A stretch of DNA of 64,000 nt, from assembly GCA_945939115.1 (NCBI GenBank), contig CAMEVC010000008.1, forward strand, positions 1 through 64,000. The letters run 5' to 3'. The stretch is from an uncultured Eubacterium sp. (lineage in GTDB: Bacteria; Bacillota; Clostridia; Lachnospirales; Lachnospiraceae). Positions 43,617 through 54,172 of this stretch are shown one piece after another. Position 1 is the first letter of the stretch. Every line of letters begins with the position of its first letter. Both the position numbers and the translations under genes were made by a program. Below the pieces are notes generated by a model, which worked only from the letters and a program-made list of their open reading frames with translations, was not told the origin of the DNA and ran no database searches.

Positions 43617-44774
43617 ATGGAAGCGTATCTGGATAATTCTGCCACAACTAAATGTGCGGCAGAGGTAATAGAAACAGCAGTAAAGGTTATGTCAGAGGAT
43701 TATGGTAATCCGTCATCTAAGCATATGAAGGGTGTTGAGGCAGAAAAGTATATCCGTGATGCCAAGGAGGCCATTGCCAAGACATTAAAGTGTCAGGAAA
43801 AGGAAATTTTATTCACATCAGGTGGAACAGAATCCAACAATATGGCTATTATTGGTACAGCCATGGCGAACAGGCGTAAAGGTATGCACTGTATTGTATC
43901 ATCTGTTGAACATTCTTCAGTCAAGGAACCTTTTAATTATCTTGAGAAGGAGGGCTTCCGAATAACATATCTTCCGGTGGATTCTAAAGGAATTGTAGAT
44001 ATTGATGCCCTGAAAAATGCACTGGATGACGAGACAATTCTTGTCAGTATTATGTATGTTAATAATGAGATAGGTGCTGTTGAACCGATTGAAGAAATCG
44101 GACATATTGTTAAAACGTATAATCCTGATATTGTATATCATGTGGATGCAATACAGGCTTATGGTAAATACAGGATATATCCTAAGAAGCTGGGAATTGA
44201 TCTGCTCTCTGTAAGCGGACACAAGATTCATGGACCTAAGGGAAGCGGTTTCCTGTATATTGCTGATAAGACAAGAATTAAGCCTATTATATATGGTGGC
44301 GGACAGCAGAAGGGAATGCGCTCAGGAACAGAAAATGTTCCAGCTATTGCGGGACTTGGAACTGCCGTTAAGCTTATATATGATAAGGATTTTGATGATA
44401 AGATTGCACATTTGTATGAGTTGAAGGACTGGCTTATTGATGAGCTTAATAAGCTGCCAGACGTTGTGGTTAACAGCAGTAAGGGAACAGGGAGCGCTCC
44501 GCAGATAGTCAGTGCAAGTTTCCGGGGAGTCAGAGCAGAGGTACTTCTTCACTCACTCGAAGATAAGGGGATCTATGTTTCATCCGGCTCAGCCTGTTCA
44601 TCTAACAAGCCGGGCTTAAGCAACACTCTTGTTGCAATCGGTCTGGATAAAGACCTGTTAGATTCAACATTGAGGTTTAGTTTCTGCTATGATACAACGA
44701 AGGAAGAATTAGAGTATACGATTCAGATACTGGGAGAACTTCTTCCGGTTCTTAGAAAATATACAAGACACTGA
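43617..44774 (+). CDS. Cysteine desulfurase, copy 2 (ThiI partner)
   Basis: MEAYLDNSATTKC, TSGGTESNNMAI, SGHKIHGPKGSGFLYI; directly upstream of thiI. Confidence 0.95.
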   Translation: MEAYLDNSATTKCAAEVIETAVKVMSEDYGNPSSKHMKGVEAEKYIRDAKEAIAKTLKCQEKEILFTSGGTESNNMAIIGTAMANRRKGMHCIVSSVEHSSVKEPFNYLEKEGFRITYLPVDSKGIVDIDALKNALDDETILVSIMYVNNEIGAVEPIEEIGHIVKTYNPDIVYHVDAIQAYGKYRIYPKKLGIDLLSVSGHKIHGPKGSGFLYIADKTRIKPIIYGGGQQKGMRSGTENVPAIAGLGTAVKLIYDKDFDDKIAHLYELKDWLIDELNKLPDVVVNSSKGTGSAPQIVSASFRGVRAEVLLHSLEDKGIYVSSGSACSSNKPGLSNTLVAIGLDKDLLDSTLRFSFCYDTTKEELEYTIQILGELLPVLRKYTRH

Positions 44775-44788
44775 ATAAAGGAGATATT

Positions 44789-45970
44789 ATGTATAAAGCA
44801 TTTTTAATAAAGTATGGGGAAATCGGTGTTAAGGGTAAGAACAGATTTATATTTGAGGATGCCCTTGTAAGACAGATTAAGTTTGCTCTTAAGAACGTTG
44901 AGGGTGAATTCGATGTCAAGAGAGCGGATGGAAGAGTATATGTCAATGCACTCTCAGAATATGACTATGATGAGGTGGTGGAAAGTCTCACAAGAGTATT
45001 CGGTATTGTAGGAATATGTCCTGTTGTCCAGATTGAGGACAATGGATTTGATGACCTTTCCAAGCAGGTGATTAATTATCTTGACAAGGCATATTCAGAT
45101 AAGAATTTTACATTTAAGGTTAATGCGAGAAGAACAAGAAAGAATTATCCGATGAATTCTATGGAGATTAACATGGAACTCGGTGGAAGAATTCTTGATG
45201 CATTCCCTCAGATGAAGGTAGATGTACATAACCCGGATGTTCTTCTTCAGGTTGAGATACGAGGAGATGTTATAAACATTTATTCAATTGAGATTCCGGG
45301 ACCTGGCGGAATGCCTATCGGAACAGCAGGAAAAGCCATGCTTCTGTTATCTGGTGGCATTGACAGCCCTGTTGCCGGATACATGGTGGCTAAGAGAGGT
45401 GTACAGCTTGAGGCAACATATTTTCATGCGCCACCATATACCAGTGAGAGAGCTAAGCAGAAGGTTGTGGACCTCGCCAGAATTATCTCCAAGTATTCAG
45501 GCCCTATTGTTTTAAATGTAGTTAATTTTACTGATATCCAGATGGCTATTTATGAGAAATGCCCACATGATGAGCTTACAATCATTATGAGAAGATATAT
45601 GATGAAGATAGCAGAGGAGCTTGGCAACGCAGCAGGATGTCAGGGACTTGTAACGGGTGAGAGCATTGGACAGGTGGCAAGCCAGACTATGGCAAGTCTT
45701 TACTGTACTAATGAAGTATGTACAATGCCGGTTTTCAGACCTGTTATCGGATTCGACAAGCAGGAGATTATTGATATTTCAGAGAAAATCGGTTCCTACG
45801 AGACTTCAATTCAGCCTTTCGAGGACTGCTGTACAATATTTGTGGCAAAGCACCCGGTTACGAAGCCTAATCTCAATGTAATTAAACAGCATGAAAAGAA
45901 TCTTGAGGGTGTAATAGAAGAGCTTTACAAGACAGCAATAGAGACAACAGAAAAAATTATAATTGAATAA
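44789..45970 (+). CDS. thiI: tRNA 4-thiouridine synthase ThiI (no rhodanese domain)
   Basis: THUMP domain, LLLSGGIDSPVAGYMVAKRG PP-loop; 393 aa. Confidence 0.96.
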   Translation: MYKAFLIKYGEIGVKGKNRFIFEDALVRQIKFALKNVEGEFDVKRADGRVYVNALSEYDYDEVVESLTRVFGIVGICPVVQIEDNGFDDLSKQVINYLDKAYSDKNFTFKVNARRTRKNYPMNSMEINMELGGRILDAFPQMKVDVHNPDVLLQVEIRGDVINIYSIEIPGPGGMPIGTAGKAMLLLSGGIDSPVAGYMVAKRGVQLEATYFHAPPYTSERAKQKVVDLARIISKYSGPIVLNVVNFTDIQMAIYEKCPHDELTIIMRRYMMKIAEELGNAAGCQGLVTGESIGQVASQTMASLYCTNEVCTMPVFRPVIGFDKQEIIDISEKIGSYETSIQPFEDCCTIFVAKHPVTKPNLNVIKQHEKNLEGVIEELYKTAIETTEKIIIE

Positions 45971-45975
45971 AAAAG

Positions 45976-46010
45976 ACCGCTTTATCCAACATAAGGATAA
46001 AGCGGTTTTA
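45976..46010. terminator. Bidirectional terminator, thiI / HPr-like gene
   Basis: ACCGCTTTATCC-N7-GGATAAAGCGGT. Confidence 0.75.
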
Positions 46011-46029
46011 AATAATCTGTAGTTTATGA

Positions 46030-46263
46030 TTATTCAACGATGTATGGTTTTAATACGGCAAGGATTGTTTCAACATCAGTATCTGCATGGATGTTCAGGT
46101 CAATAGGCTTAGAAAGGTCTAAACTGAATATTCCCATGATAGACTTGGCATCAATAACATATCTGCCAGAAACAAGATCAAAGTCCACATCAAATTTAGT
46201 GATATCGTTGACGAAAGATTTTACTTTGTCGATTGAGTTTAATGAAATCTTCACAGTTTTCAT
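46030..46263 (-). CDS. HPr-family (Crh-like) protein lacking active-site His
   Basis: DAKSIMGIFSLDLSKPIDLNIHAD matches HPr Ser46 region; N-terminal part has no His. Confidence 0.8.
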   Translation of the reverse strand: MKTVKISLNSIDKVKSFVNDITKFDVDFDLVSGRYVIDAKSIMGIFSLDLSKPIDLNIHADTDVETILAVLKPYIVE

Positions 46264-46353
46264 CGGAATACCTCCTTAAATGTTTTCTATAAACTATAAT
46301 ATATATTTGTTAAACCTATGTCAATAAAGAAATGTAACAAAAATTAACAGGAA

Positions 46354-47703
46354 ATGGTGGTTAAATTGAAAAAAGTTGCTATTCACAGTTTAGGCTGCAA
46401 GGTCAATTCTTATGAAGCAGAATCCATGGAGATTATGCTTAGGGATGCAGGGTATGAGATTGTACCTTTTAAGGATGATGTGCAGGCTGACATATATATA
46501 ATAAATACATGCTCAGTTACTAATATAGCTGACAGAAAATCAAGGCAGATGCTTCACCGGGCAAAGAAGATGAACCCTGATGCAGTGGTTGTGGCTGCGG
46601 GATGTTATGTGCAGGCTGACCCGGAAGGGGTGGAAAGAGATGAATGTGTGGACATTATTCTTGGAAACAATATGAAAATCAGCATTGTTGAGGCTCTTGA
46701 AGAATATTTTGCCGATAAAGGGAATTCAACCTTTCTTGTTGATATCAATGACAGGCTGCAGGAATATGAGGAACTTAAGATTAACCAGACAGGTGAACAT
46801 ACGAGGGCATATATTAAGATTCAGGATGGATGCAATCAGTTCTGCTCCTACTGTATTATTCCTTATGTGAGAGGACGTGTTCGAAGCAGAAAGCCGGAGG
46901 ATATTATATCTGAGGTAAAGACACTGGCATTAACAGGGGTTAAAGAAGTTGTTCTCACAGGAATCCACATTTCCTCATATGGTACTGACCTTGAAAATGT
47001 TGGACTTATACAGCTTATTGAGATGATTCATGGAGTAGAGGGCATTCACAGAATCCGTCTGGGTTCTCTTGAACCAAGAATAATTACGGATGAATTTGCA
47101 GAGCGTATTTCCAAGCTTTCCAAAATATGTCCGCATTTTCATCTTTCACTCCAGAGCGGCTGCGATAAGACTCTTAAGGCTATGAACAGAAAATATAATA
47201 CAGAGGAATATTATGAAGGATGTGAACGCCTGAGGAAGTCCTTTGACAATCCGGCAATCACAACCGATGTAATAGTGGGATTTCCGGGGGAATCGGAAGA
47301 GGATTTCAGGCAGACTAAGAATTTTCTGGAAAAGGTTTCTTTCTATGAAATGCATATTTTCAAATATTCAAGAAGAAAAGGCACTGTAGCTGACAAGATG
47401 ACTGACCAGATTTCTGACGAGGTTAAGTCTCAAAGAAGTGCAGAGCTTCTTGAATTGGAAAAACAGCAGTCCTTTGATTACCGAAAGGGGTATATTGGCA
47501 CTGAAATTGAAGTTCTGATTGAGGAATTGACACAGATAGATGGAAAGTCATATTATACTGGATATACAAAGAATTATATAAGGGTTGCTGTCAATGCAGA
47601 TGATTTTGATGGTATCAATCCTGTCAATGAATTATATGTATGTCTGGCAGAGGGACTTTCTGAGGATGGAGTAACAATGTATGCGAGGCTGAAGGACAGA
47701 TAA
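46354..47703 (+). CDS. mtaB: tRNA ms2t6A methylthiotransferase MtaB
   Basis: HSLGCKVNSYEAE, NTCSVTNIADRKSRQMLHRAKK, QDGCNQFCSYCIIPYVRGRVRSR. Confidence 0.93.
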   Translation: MVVKLKKVAIHSLGCKVNSYEAESMEIMLRDAGYEIVPFKDDVQADIYIINTCSVTNIADRKSRQMLHRAKKMNPDAVVVAAGCYVQADPEGVERDECVDIILGNNMKISIVEALEEYFADKGNSTFLVDINDRLQEYEELKINQTGEHTRAYIKIQDGCNQFCSYCIIPYVRGRVRSRKPEDIISEVKTLALTGVKEVVLTGIHISSYGTDLENVGLIQLIEMIHGVEGIHRIRLGSLEPRIITDEFAERISKLSKICPHFHLSLQSGCDKTLKAMNRKYNTEEYYEGCERLRKSFDNPAITTDVIVGFPGESEEDFRQTKNFLEKVSFYEMHIFKYSRRKGTVADKMTDQISDEVKSQRSAELLELEKQQSFDYRKGYIGTEIEVLIEELTQIDGKSYYTGYTKNYIRVAVNADDFDGINPVNELYVCLAEGLSEDGVTMYARLKDR

Positions 47704-47732
47704 AGGCTTTGTTAAACAAGGAGGAATGTATT

Positions 47733-48539
47733 TTGAGAAAGAATACTAAGGGCACGATTCTGGCTATTGATATGGGAAATACTAATATAGTAATCGGATG
47801 TGTGAATGATAATGAAGTTATATTTGAGGAGCGTTTAAGTACCGACCTTTCCAAGACTGAGCTTGAGTATGCAATCAGTTTTAAGAATGTTCTTGAAATC
47901 TATGATATAGGGTCTGATGATATTAATGGAGCAATTATTTCTTCAGTTGTGCCACAGCTTACCAATGTTATTAAAGCGGCTGTTGGTAAGGTGGTTGATC
48001 TTGAACCGTTAGTTGTAGGTCCCGGCGTTAAGACAGGTCTTAATATTCTGATGGACCAGCCAAAGCAGGTGGGAAGTGACCTTATTGTTGATGCTGTAGC
48101 AGCTACGCATGATTATGGCGCTCCTGTTATTATTGTGGATATTGGAACTGCTACTACTATAAGCACAGTAGATGAGAATGGAGATTATATTGGTGGTGCA
48201 ATCTTACCCGGGGCAGGAGTTTCCATGAACTCACTTTCCTCAAGGACTGCACAGCTCCCAAGAATTAGTTTTGAAGCACCTAAAAGTCCTGTCGGTAAGA
48301 ATACAGTTGACTGTATGAAGAGCGGACTTATATATGGACATGCGGGAAGCATTGATGGAATTATTGACAGAATCAATGAGACATGCGGTTTTGGAAGGAA
48401 TGGAAAGCCGGCTGCCAGGCTTGTGGCAACAGGCGGATTAAGCAAGGTAATTATTCCTTTCTGCAGGAATGAAATCGTAACAGACCCGGCATTGCTTATA
48501 AGAGGTCTTAAATACATTTATGATAAGAATGTGCAGTAG
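47733..48539 (+). CDS. coaX: Type III pantothenate kinase (TTG start)
   Basis: ILAIDMGNTNIVIG, DIGTATTISTVDENGDYIGGAILPG; AAGGAGG RBS before TTG. Confidence 0.94.
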   Translation: MRKNTKGTILAIDMGNTNIVIGCVNDNEVIFEERLSTDLSKTELEYAISFKNVLEIYDIGSDDINGAIISSVVPQLTNVIKAAVGKVVDLEPLVVGPGVKTGLNILMDQPKQVGSDLIVDAVAATHDYGAPVIIVDIGTATTISTVDENGDYIGGAILPGAGVSMNSLSSRTAQLPRISFEAPKSPVGKNTVDCMKSGLIYGHAGSIDGIIDRINETCGFGRNGKPAARLVATGGLSKVIIPFCRNEIVTDPALLIRGLKYIYDKNVQ

Positions 48540-48557
48540 CGCAAGAAAGGAGATTCT

Positions 48558-49751
48558 ATGTTAAAAGGAAAGACGGTTGTTCTCGGGGTCACAGGAAGTA
48601 TTGCAGCATATAAAATTGCCGGACTCGCCAGCATGCTTGTAAAGAAAAATGCTGATGTGCATGTCATTATGACGCAGAATGCCTGTAATTTTATTAACCC
48701 GATTACATTTGAGACTCTGACAGGAAATAAATGTCTTGTTGACACATTTGACAGGAATTTCCAGTTCAATGTGGAGCATGTAAGCCTTGCAAAGCTGGCG
48801 GACATATTTCTTGTTGCTCCGGCTTCGGCTGATATAATCGGAAAGATTGCAAATGGTATTGCAGATGATATGCTGACCACAACGATTATGGCATGCAAGT
48901 GTCCAAAGCTGATTTCTCCGGCAATGAATACTAATATGTATGAGAATCCTATTGTTCAGGATAATCTGAAAAAACTGGAAAATTATGGGTATGAGATAAT
49001 ACAGCCGGATAGTGGAAGACTTGCATGTGGCGATACGGGAGCTGGAAAGATGCCTTCAGAGGAGGTGCTTATGAATTATATCTTAAGAACAATCGCCAGA
49101 AAGAAGGATATGTCCGGAATAAAGCTTTGTGTGTCAGCGGGACCGACAAGAGAAAAGCTGGACCCGGTTAGATTTATTTCTAACAATTCAACAGGAAAGA
49201 TGGGGTATGCAATTGCAAAGATGGCTATGCTTCGCGGGGCTTACGTTACGCTTGTGTCGGGGAATGTAAGTCTTGAACCGGTGCCATTTGTTAAGATGGC
49301 TGATGTGACTTCGGCGCAGGATATGTATGACGCTGTTACAGAGTGTGCTGTTGATTCTGATATTATTATTATGGCCGCAGCAGTTGCAGATTACAGACCG
49401 GCAACAGTAAGTGACCAGAAGATAAAGAAAAAAGACACAGATATGTCTATAGCCCTTGATAGAACAAAAGATATTCTTGGAACTCTGGGAAGCAGCAAGC
49501 GCGAAGGTCTGTATCTGTGCGGATTTTCTATGGAAACAGAGAATTTGCTTGAGAATTCAAGAGCAAAGCTTGATAAGAAGAATCTTGACCTGATTGTCGC
49601 CAATAATGTTAAGGTTGAAGGAGCAGGATTTGGCACAGATACGAATATTGTTACATTAATCTCCAGAGAGGAAACTAAGGAACTTCCTATTATGTCTAAA
49701 GAAGAAGTGGCAGACAGTCTGCTTGATTATATAATGGAACATAGAAAATAA
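48558..49751 (+). CDS. coaBC: Bifunctional CoaBC
   Basis: LGVTGSIAAYK, VAPASADIIGKIANGIADD, SAGPTREKLDPVRFISNNSTGKMG. Confidence 0.96.
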   Translation: MLKGKTVVLGVTGSIAAYKIAGLASMLVKKNADVHVIMTQNACNFINPITFETLTGNKCLVDTFDRNFQFNVEHVSLAKLADIFLVAPASADIIGKIANGIADDMLTTTIMACKCPKLISPAMNTNMYENPIVQDNLKKLENYGYEIIQPDSGRLACGDTGAGKMPSEEVLMNYILRTIARKKDMSGIKLCVSAGPTREKLDPVRFISNNSTGKMGYAIAKMAMLRGAYVTLVSGNVSLEPVPFVKMADVTSAQDMYDAVTECAVDSDIIIMAAAVADYRPATVSDQKIKKKDTDMSIALDRTKDILGTLGSSKREGLYLCGFSMETENLLENSRAKLDKKNLDLIVANNVKVEGAGFGTDTNIVTLISREETKELPIMSKEEVADSLLDYIMEHRK

Positions 49752-49813
49752 TAATATAAATGCATTAAAAGGTGGGGAATCATGGAATAATAGCCATGAT
49801 TCCCCGCCAATGT

Positions 49814-50026
49814 TTACATATTATCTCCAAGAGCCCTGATTCTTCCATATGTGCTGAGAAGATAAAGGCCGGAAAGACCAACAAGGGCATAGATAATGCG
49901 GTCTACCATTACAGAACGGAATATGAAATGGACGAGATTAAAGTCTAAGAATCCAATCAGTCCCCAGTTAAGTGTTCCTATGATGGCAATAGTAAGCGCA
50001 ATGTAGTCTATAGGTTTAGAATTCAT
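49814..50026 (-). CDS. DUF378 family small membrane protein
   Basis: IDYIALTIAIIGTLNWGLIGFLDFNLV, RIIYALVGLSGLYLL. Confidence 0.85.
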   Translation of the reverse strand: MNSKPIDYIALTIAIIGTLNWGLIGFLDFNLVHFIFRSVMVDRIIYALVGLSGLYLLSTYGRIRALGDNM

Positions 50027-50255
50027 AATACCTCCTTTAAAGGGATTAATCCCTTTTTTGCTGATTTTGAATTTCCTGTCATTAGTATGTGCAGGTTTAT
50101 AATAAAATAACTGGAAAAAATTAGAAAATAAATAATATCTTTTCTTGGTTTATATATATTTATCAGCGTCGAGTCTTGTATCAATTCAGTTAAAATGATA
50201 AAATAACTATGTATGTTAATCAGCACCGCGTGTGTGCAGAAGAATGAGGTTTATC

Positions 50256-51644
50256 ATGGCTGGTAAAAAAGTTGTCAGATACAGAAGAAGACCGAAAGCT
50301 GCAGCGATTATTTTTGGAATTGTCCTTGTATACATAATCTGTTTTATATCTATTTATGTGTCAAAGGCAAAAGTTCAGACATATGAAGTGGAAGTGGGTT
50401 CTTTGATGAATAATGCATCTTTCACAGCAGTTGCATTAAGACAGGAAGAAGTATATAATTCAGCCTATTCCGGTGATATCAATTATTATCAGCGGGAAGG
50501 CACAAGAGTTATGACCAACGAGACTGTATATACAGTGGATGAGACAGGTCGTGTGTCAGAGATACTTGCACAGTATACATCAGGTGAGGGCAATAAGCTC
50601 TCAGATGAGAATCTTGCTGTAATAAAGAATACACTTACCAATTATATAACAGAATATGATGACAATGATTTCAGCGCAGTATATGATTTGAAGTCAGATC
50701 TTAATGCTACGGTTTTACAGTCTATTAACGAGAATATTATGGCTAATCTTGATTCAATTGTCACAAGTACAGGAAGCCAGGACCTTTTTAAGACTGTTAA
50801 GGCTGAAAAGCCTGGTATTGTTGTATATTCTGTTGATGGTTATGAAGGAGTCACAGAGGAGACAATTGGAAATGTTGATTTCAAGAAGGAGTCATATGAT
50901 AAGCAGAATCTTAAGACAGAGAAGCTCATAGCGGCGAATGATTCTGCCTATAAGCTTATAACAAGTGAGAACTGGACTCTTATGTTTCCAATTACACAGA
51001 CTGACATTGATAAGTATTCTCTTTCTTCTAAGGATACAATTTCAATTAAGTTTACCAAGGATAACATAACAGGTACATTTCCATTTAATATTGTGAATAA
51101 TGGTAAGAATTCCTATGGCAGAATAACCTTGTCCAAGTATATGATACGGTACGCGACAGAGAGGTTTCTCGATATTGAGATTATCGTGTCCGGCAAGTCT
51201 GGAATTAAAGTTCCTGTATCTGCTGTCACAGAGAATGAGTTCTATAAGATTCCTAAGGATTACCTGATAACGAATGGAGAAAAGGGCAATTACGGATTCT
51301 TTGTTGAGAAGAATAATAATGAAGGACAGATGACACAGGTATTTCAGGGTGTTGACATCTATAAGTCCACAGATGACTGCGTATATGTTAAGAAGAGTGA
51401 ACTCACCGAAGGAACTAGTATAATTAAGATGGATTCTAATGACAGATTTGTTGTTGGACCTGTAGAAAAGCTCAAAGGAGTATATTGTGTCAATACAGGA
51501 TATACAGTGTTTAAGCTTGTTGAGATAATAGATGGCAACAATGAATATTATATAGTCAAGCAGTCGTTAAGCCACGGGGTTTCAATATATGACAGAATCA
51601 TCCTGGATGCAGACAAGTACTCTGAGAACGAGATGATTTACTAA
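50256..51644 (+). CDS. HlyD-like membrane-fusion family protein in sepF cluster
   Basis: Single N-terminal TM, barrel-sandwich-like extracellular region; next to yggS/sepF. Confidence 0.7.
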   Translation: MAGKKVVRYRRRPKAAAIIFGIVLVYIICFISIYVSKAKVQTYEVEVGSLMNNASFTAVALRQEEVYNSAYSGDINYYQREGTRVMTNETVYTVDETGRVSEILAQYTSGEGNKLSDENLAVIKNTLTNYITEYDDNDFSAVYDLKSDLNATVLQSINENIMANLDSIVTSTGSQDLFKTVKAEKPGIVVYSVDGYEGVTEETIGNVDFKKESYDKQNLKTEKLIAANDSAYKLITSENWTLMFPITQTDIDKYSLSSKDTISIKFTKDNITGTFPFNIVNNGKNSYGRITLSKYMIRYATERFLDIEIIVSGKSGIKVPVSAVTENEFYKIPKDYLITNGEKGNYGFFVEKNNNEGQMTQVFQGVDIYKSTDDCVYVKKSELTEGTSIIKMDSNDRFVVGPVEKLKGVYCVNTGYTVFKLVEIIDGNNEYYIVKQSLSHGVSIYDRIILDADKYSENEMIY

Positions 51645-51677
51645 TACATATGTGCAGAATAAGGAGATGTAATATTA

Positions 51678-52370
51678 ATGCTTAAGGACAACCTTACAAA
51701 TGTTGAACAGCATATTAAAGAGGCTTGTGAGAGGTCAGGGCGCAGTCTTTCGGAAGTTTGCCTTGTCGCAGTTAGCAAGACAAAGCCTAAGGAAATGCTT
51801 ATGGAAGTGTATGACTGTGGTATCAGACAGTTTGGAGAGAATTATGTTCAGGAAATGGTGGACAAGGTGGAGTCTCTTCCTAAGGATATAGCATGGCATA
51901 TGATAGGCCATCTGCAGAGAAATAAAGTAAAATATGTTGTTGGAAGAGCTGCAATGATACATTCAGTGGATTCAGAAAGGCTGGCGGCTGCCATAAGTGA
52001 GGAAGCTGTTAAGAAGAATATTGTTCAGGATATTCTTGTTGAAGTAAATGTGGCAGGAGAGGAAAATAAGTTTGGTGTTACCTGTGAGGACGCATCTGCA
52101 TTTATTGAGAATATTGCACAACTTAAGAATATCAGGATAAGAGGATTAATGACAAGCGCACCATTTGTTGATAATCCGGAGGATAATAGAAAGTATTTTA
52201 AGCAATTAAAGCAATTATTGGTTGACATAAATCAGAAAAACATTGATAATGTATGCATGGATGTTTTGTCCATGGGCATGACTAATGATTATACTGTTGC
52301 TGTTGAAGAAGGGGCTACTCATGTAAGAGTTGGAACAGCAATATTTGGTGCCAGAGACTATTCACACTGA
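51678..52370 (+). CDS. YggS family PLP-binding protein
   Basis: LVAVSKTKP, FGENYVQEMVDK, WHMIGHLQRNKVKYVV, LSMGMTNDYTVAVEEGATHVRVGTAIFG. Confidence 0.95.
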   Translation: MLKDNLTNVEQHIKEACERSGRSLSEVCLVAVSKTKPKEMLMEVYDCGIRQFGENYVQEMVDKVESLPKDIAWHMIGHLQRNKVKYVVGRAAMIHSVDSERLAAAISEEAVKKNIVQDILVEVNVAGEENKFGVTCEDASAFIENIAQLKNIRIRGLMTSAPFVDNPEDNRKYFKQLKQLLVDINQKNIDNVCMDVLSMGMTNDYTVAVEEGATHVRVGTAIFGARDYSH

Positions 52371-52431
52371 CTTGGTATTTAATGGGGATACTGAAGATGT
52401 GGATGATTATAAGATATAGGAGAGTGTTATA

Positions 52432-52992
52432 ATGGGAATGTTTGACGGAATAACTAATATGTTTAAGTTACATGATGACGATGATTTTGATGACGATTAC
52501 GAAGATTACGATGATGAATTCGATGATGATTCCTTTGAGGATGAGAAGCTTTCCACAAGAAAGAAGCTGTTTTCAGGTGCATCTAAGAAGGATAGTTCCT
52601 CAGCAGATGAGGATGTATCTTACACAGCAGAAAAGCCGGTAAGATTCGCTTCAAAGTCTAAGGTTGTACCTATGAAGACTCAGTCACCGAGAGGACTTGA
52701 GGTTGTTGTTATCAGACCGGAGTCTATGGAGGATGCCAAGGAAATCACAGATACCCTTCTTACAGGCAAGGCAGTTGTACTTAACCTTGAAGGTATTCAT
52801 GTTGAGATAGCACAGAGGATTATTGACTATTCAGCAGGTTCTACATACGCAATAAGGGGTAACCTTCAGAAGATAACTAACTATATTTTCCTGGTGACTC
52901 CACCTAATGTAGATATTTCAGGAGATATTCCTGAGATAGTTACAGGAGGAATAGATCTTTCATCATTTAACAAGAATGAAAACAGATTTTAG
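52432..52992 (+). CDS. sepF: Cell division protein SepF
   Basis: Acidic linker then VVVIRPESMEDAKEITDTLLTGKAVVLNLEG, RIIDYSAGSTYAI. Confidence 0.95.
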   Translation: MGMFDGITNMFKLHDDDDFDDDYEDYDDEFDDDSFEDEKLSTRKKLFSGASKKDSSSADEDVSYTAEKPVRFASKSKVVPMKTQSPRGLEVVVIRPESMEDAKEITDTLLTGKAVVLNLEGIHVEIAQRIIDYSAGSTYAIRGNLQKITNYIFLVTPPNVDISGDIPEIVTGGIDLSSFNKNENRF

Positions 52993-53071
52993 TTTGAATT
53001 TACACAGCCACCTATGAAAGTCATGGGTGGCTGTTTGATTAAAGGATATATTTTCAGATAAGGAGATTAAT

Positions 53072-54160
53072 ATGTCACAATGTATTAATGTTAAGTATGA
53101 TGGCAGTCCACTGTACGATATTGTTATAGAAAGTGATTTTTCAAGGCTGGCAGAATCATTTAATAAGCTTGGAATTACAGGGAGAAAGCTCTGTATAGTA
53201 ACAGATAGTAATGTTGGTCCCCTGTATGCAGATGCGGTGTCAGAAGAACTGCAAAAGACAGGTAATAAGGTATTTAGCTATACATTTGAAGCAGGAGAGA
53301 ATAATAAGAATCTTAATACTGTTCAGGATGTATATGAGTTTCTTATACAGAATCACTTTGACAGGAATGACTGTCTGGTTGCACTGGGAGGCGGAGTTGT
53401 TGGAGATTTGACAGGCTTCACTGCAGCTACATATCTTAGGGGAATTAAGTTTATTCAGGTGCCTACATCACTTCTTGCCCAGGTGGATTCTAGTATCGGT
53501 GGCAAGACAGGGGTTGATTTCAGGGCATATAAGAATATGGTGGGAGCATTTCATCAGCCTGAGCTTGTATATATGAATATATCAGTTCTTAAGTCATTAA
53601 GCACCAGATTATTCAATTCCGGATTTGGTGAGATAATAAAGCATGGCCTTATCAAGGACAGGGCTTATTATGAATGGCTTAAGGATAATGCAGAAGATAT
53701 TAAAGCGATGAAACCGGAAGCCCTTGAACATATGATATATGTAAGCTGCAATATTAAGAGAGAGGTTGTCGAGAATGACCCTAAGGAAAAGGGAGAGCGT
53801 GCGTTGCTTAATTTCGGACACACACTTGGGCATGCTATTGAGAAAGAAATGAATTTTACGCTTTATCATGGAGAGTGTGTAGTACTTGGCATGATAGCTG
53901 CACTTAACATATGCGTTGAACTAGGCACTGTGACAGAGACTGAGGCAGATGAAGTACTTGGTGTATTTAAAATGTATGGATTCCCTGATAGTGTATCAGG
54001 TATATCTATAGATGATGTAATAGCTGTTTCTAAGAATGATAAGAAGATGGATGCCGGGAAAGTTAAGTTTATTCTGCTAAGGTCTTTGGGGGATGCCTAT
54101 ATAGACAGGAATATAACAGATGAGCAGATGCATAGAGCATTAGAGAAGGTTATCAGATAA
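53072..54160 (+). CDS. aroB: 3-dehydroquinate synthase
   Basis: ALGGGVVGDLTGFTAATYLRG, DSSIGGKTGVD, NFGHTLGHAIE. Confidence 0.96.
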   Translation: MSQCINVKYDGSPLYDIVIESDFSRLAESFNKLGITGRKLCIVTDSNVGPLYADAVSEELQKTGNKVFSYTFEAGENNKNLNTVQDVYEFLIQNHFDRNDCLVALGGGVVGDLTGFTAATYLRGIKFIQVPTSLLAQVDSSIGGKTGVDFRAYKNMVGAFHQPELVYMNISVLKSLSTRLFNSGFGEIIKHGLIKDRAYYEWLKDNAEDIKAMKPEALEHMIYVSCNIKREVVENDPKEKGERALLNFGHTLGHAIEKEMNFTLYHGECVVLGMIAALNICVELGTVTETEADEVLGVFKMYGFPDSVSGISIDDVIAVSKNDKKMDAGKVKFILLRSLGDAYIDRNITDEQMHRALEKVIR

Positions 54161-54172
54161 CAGGGGGTTGAT

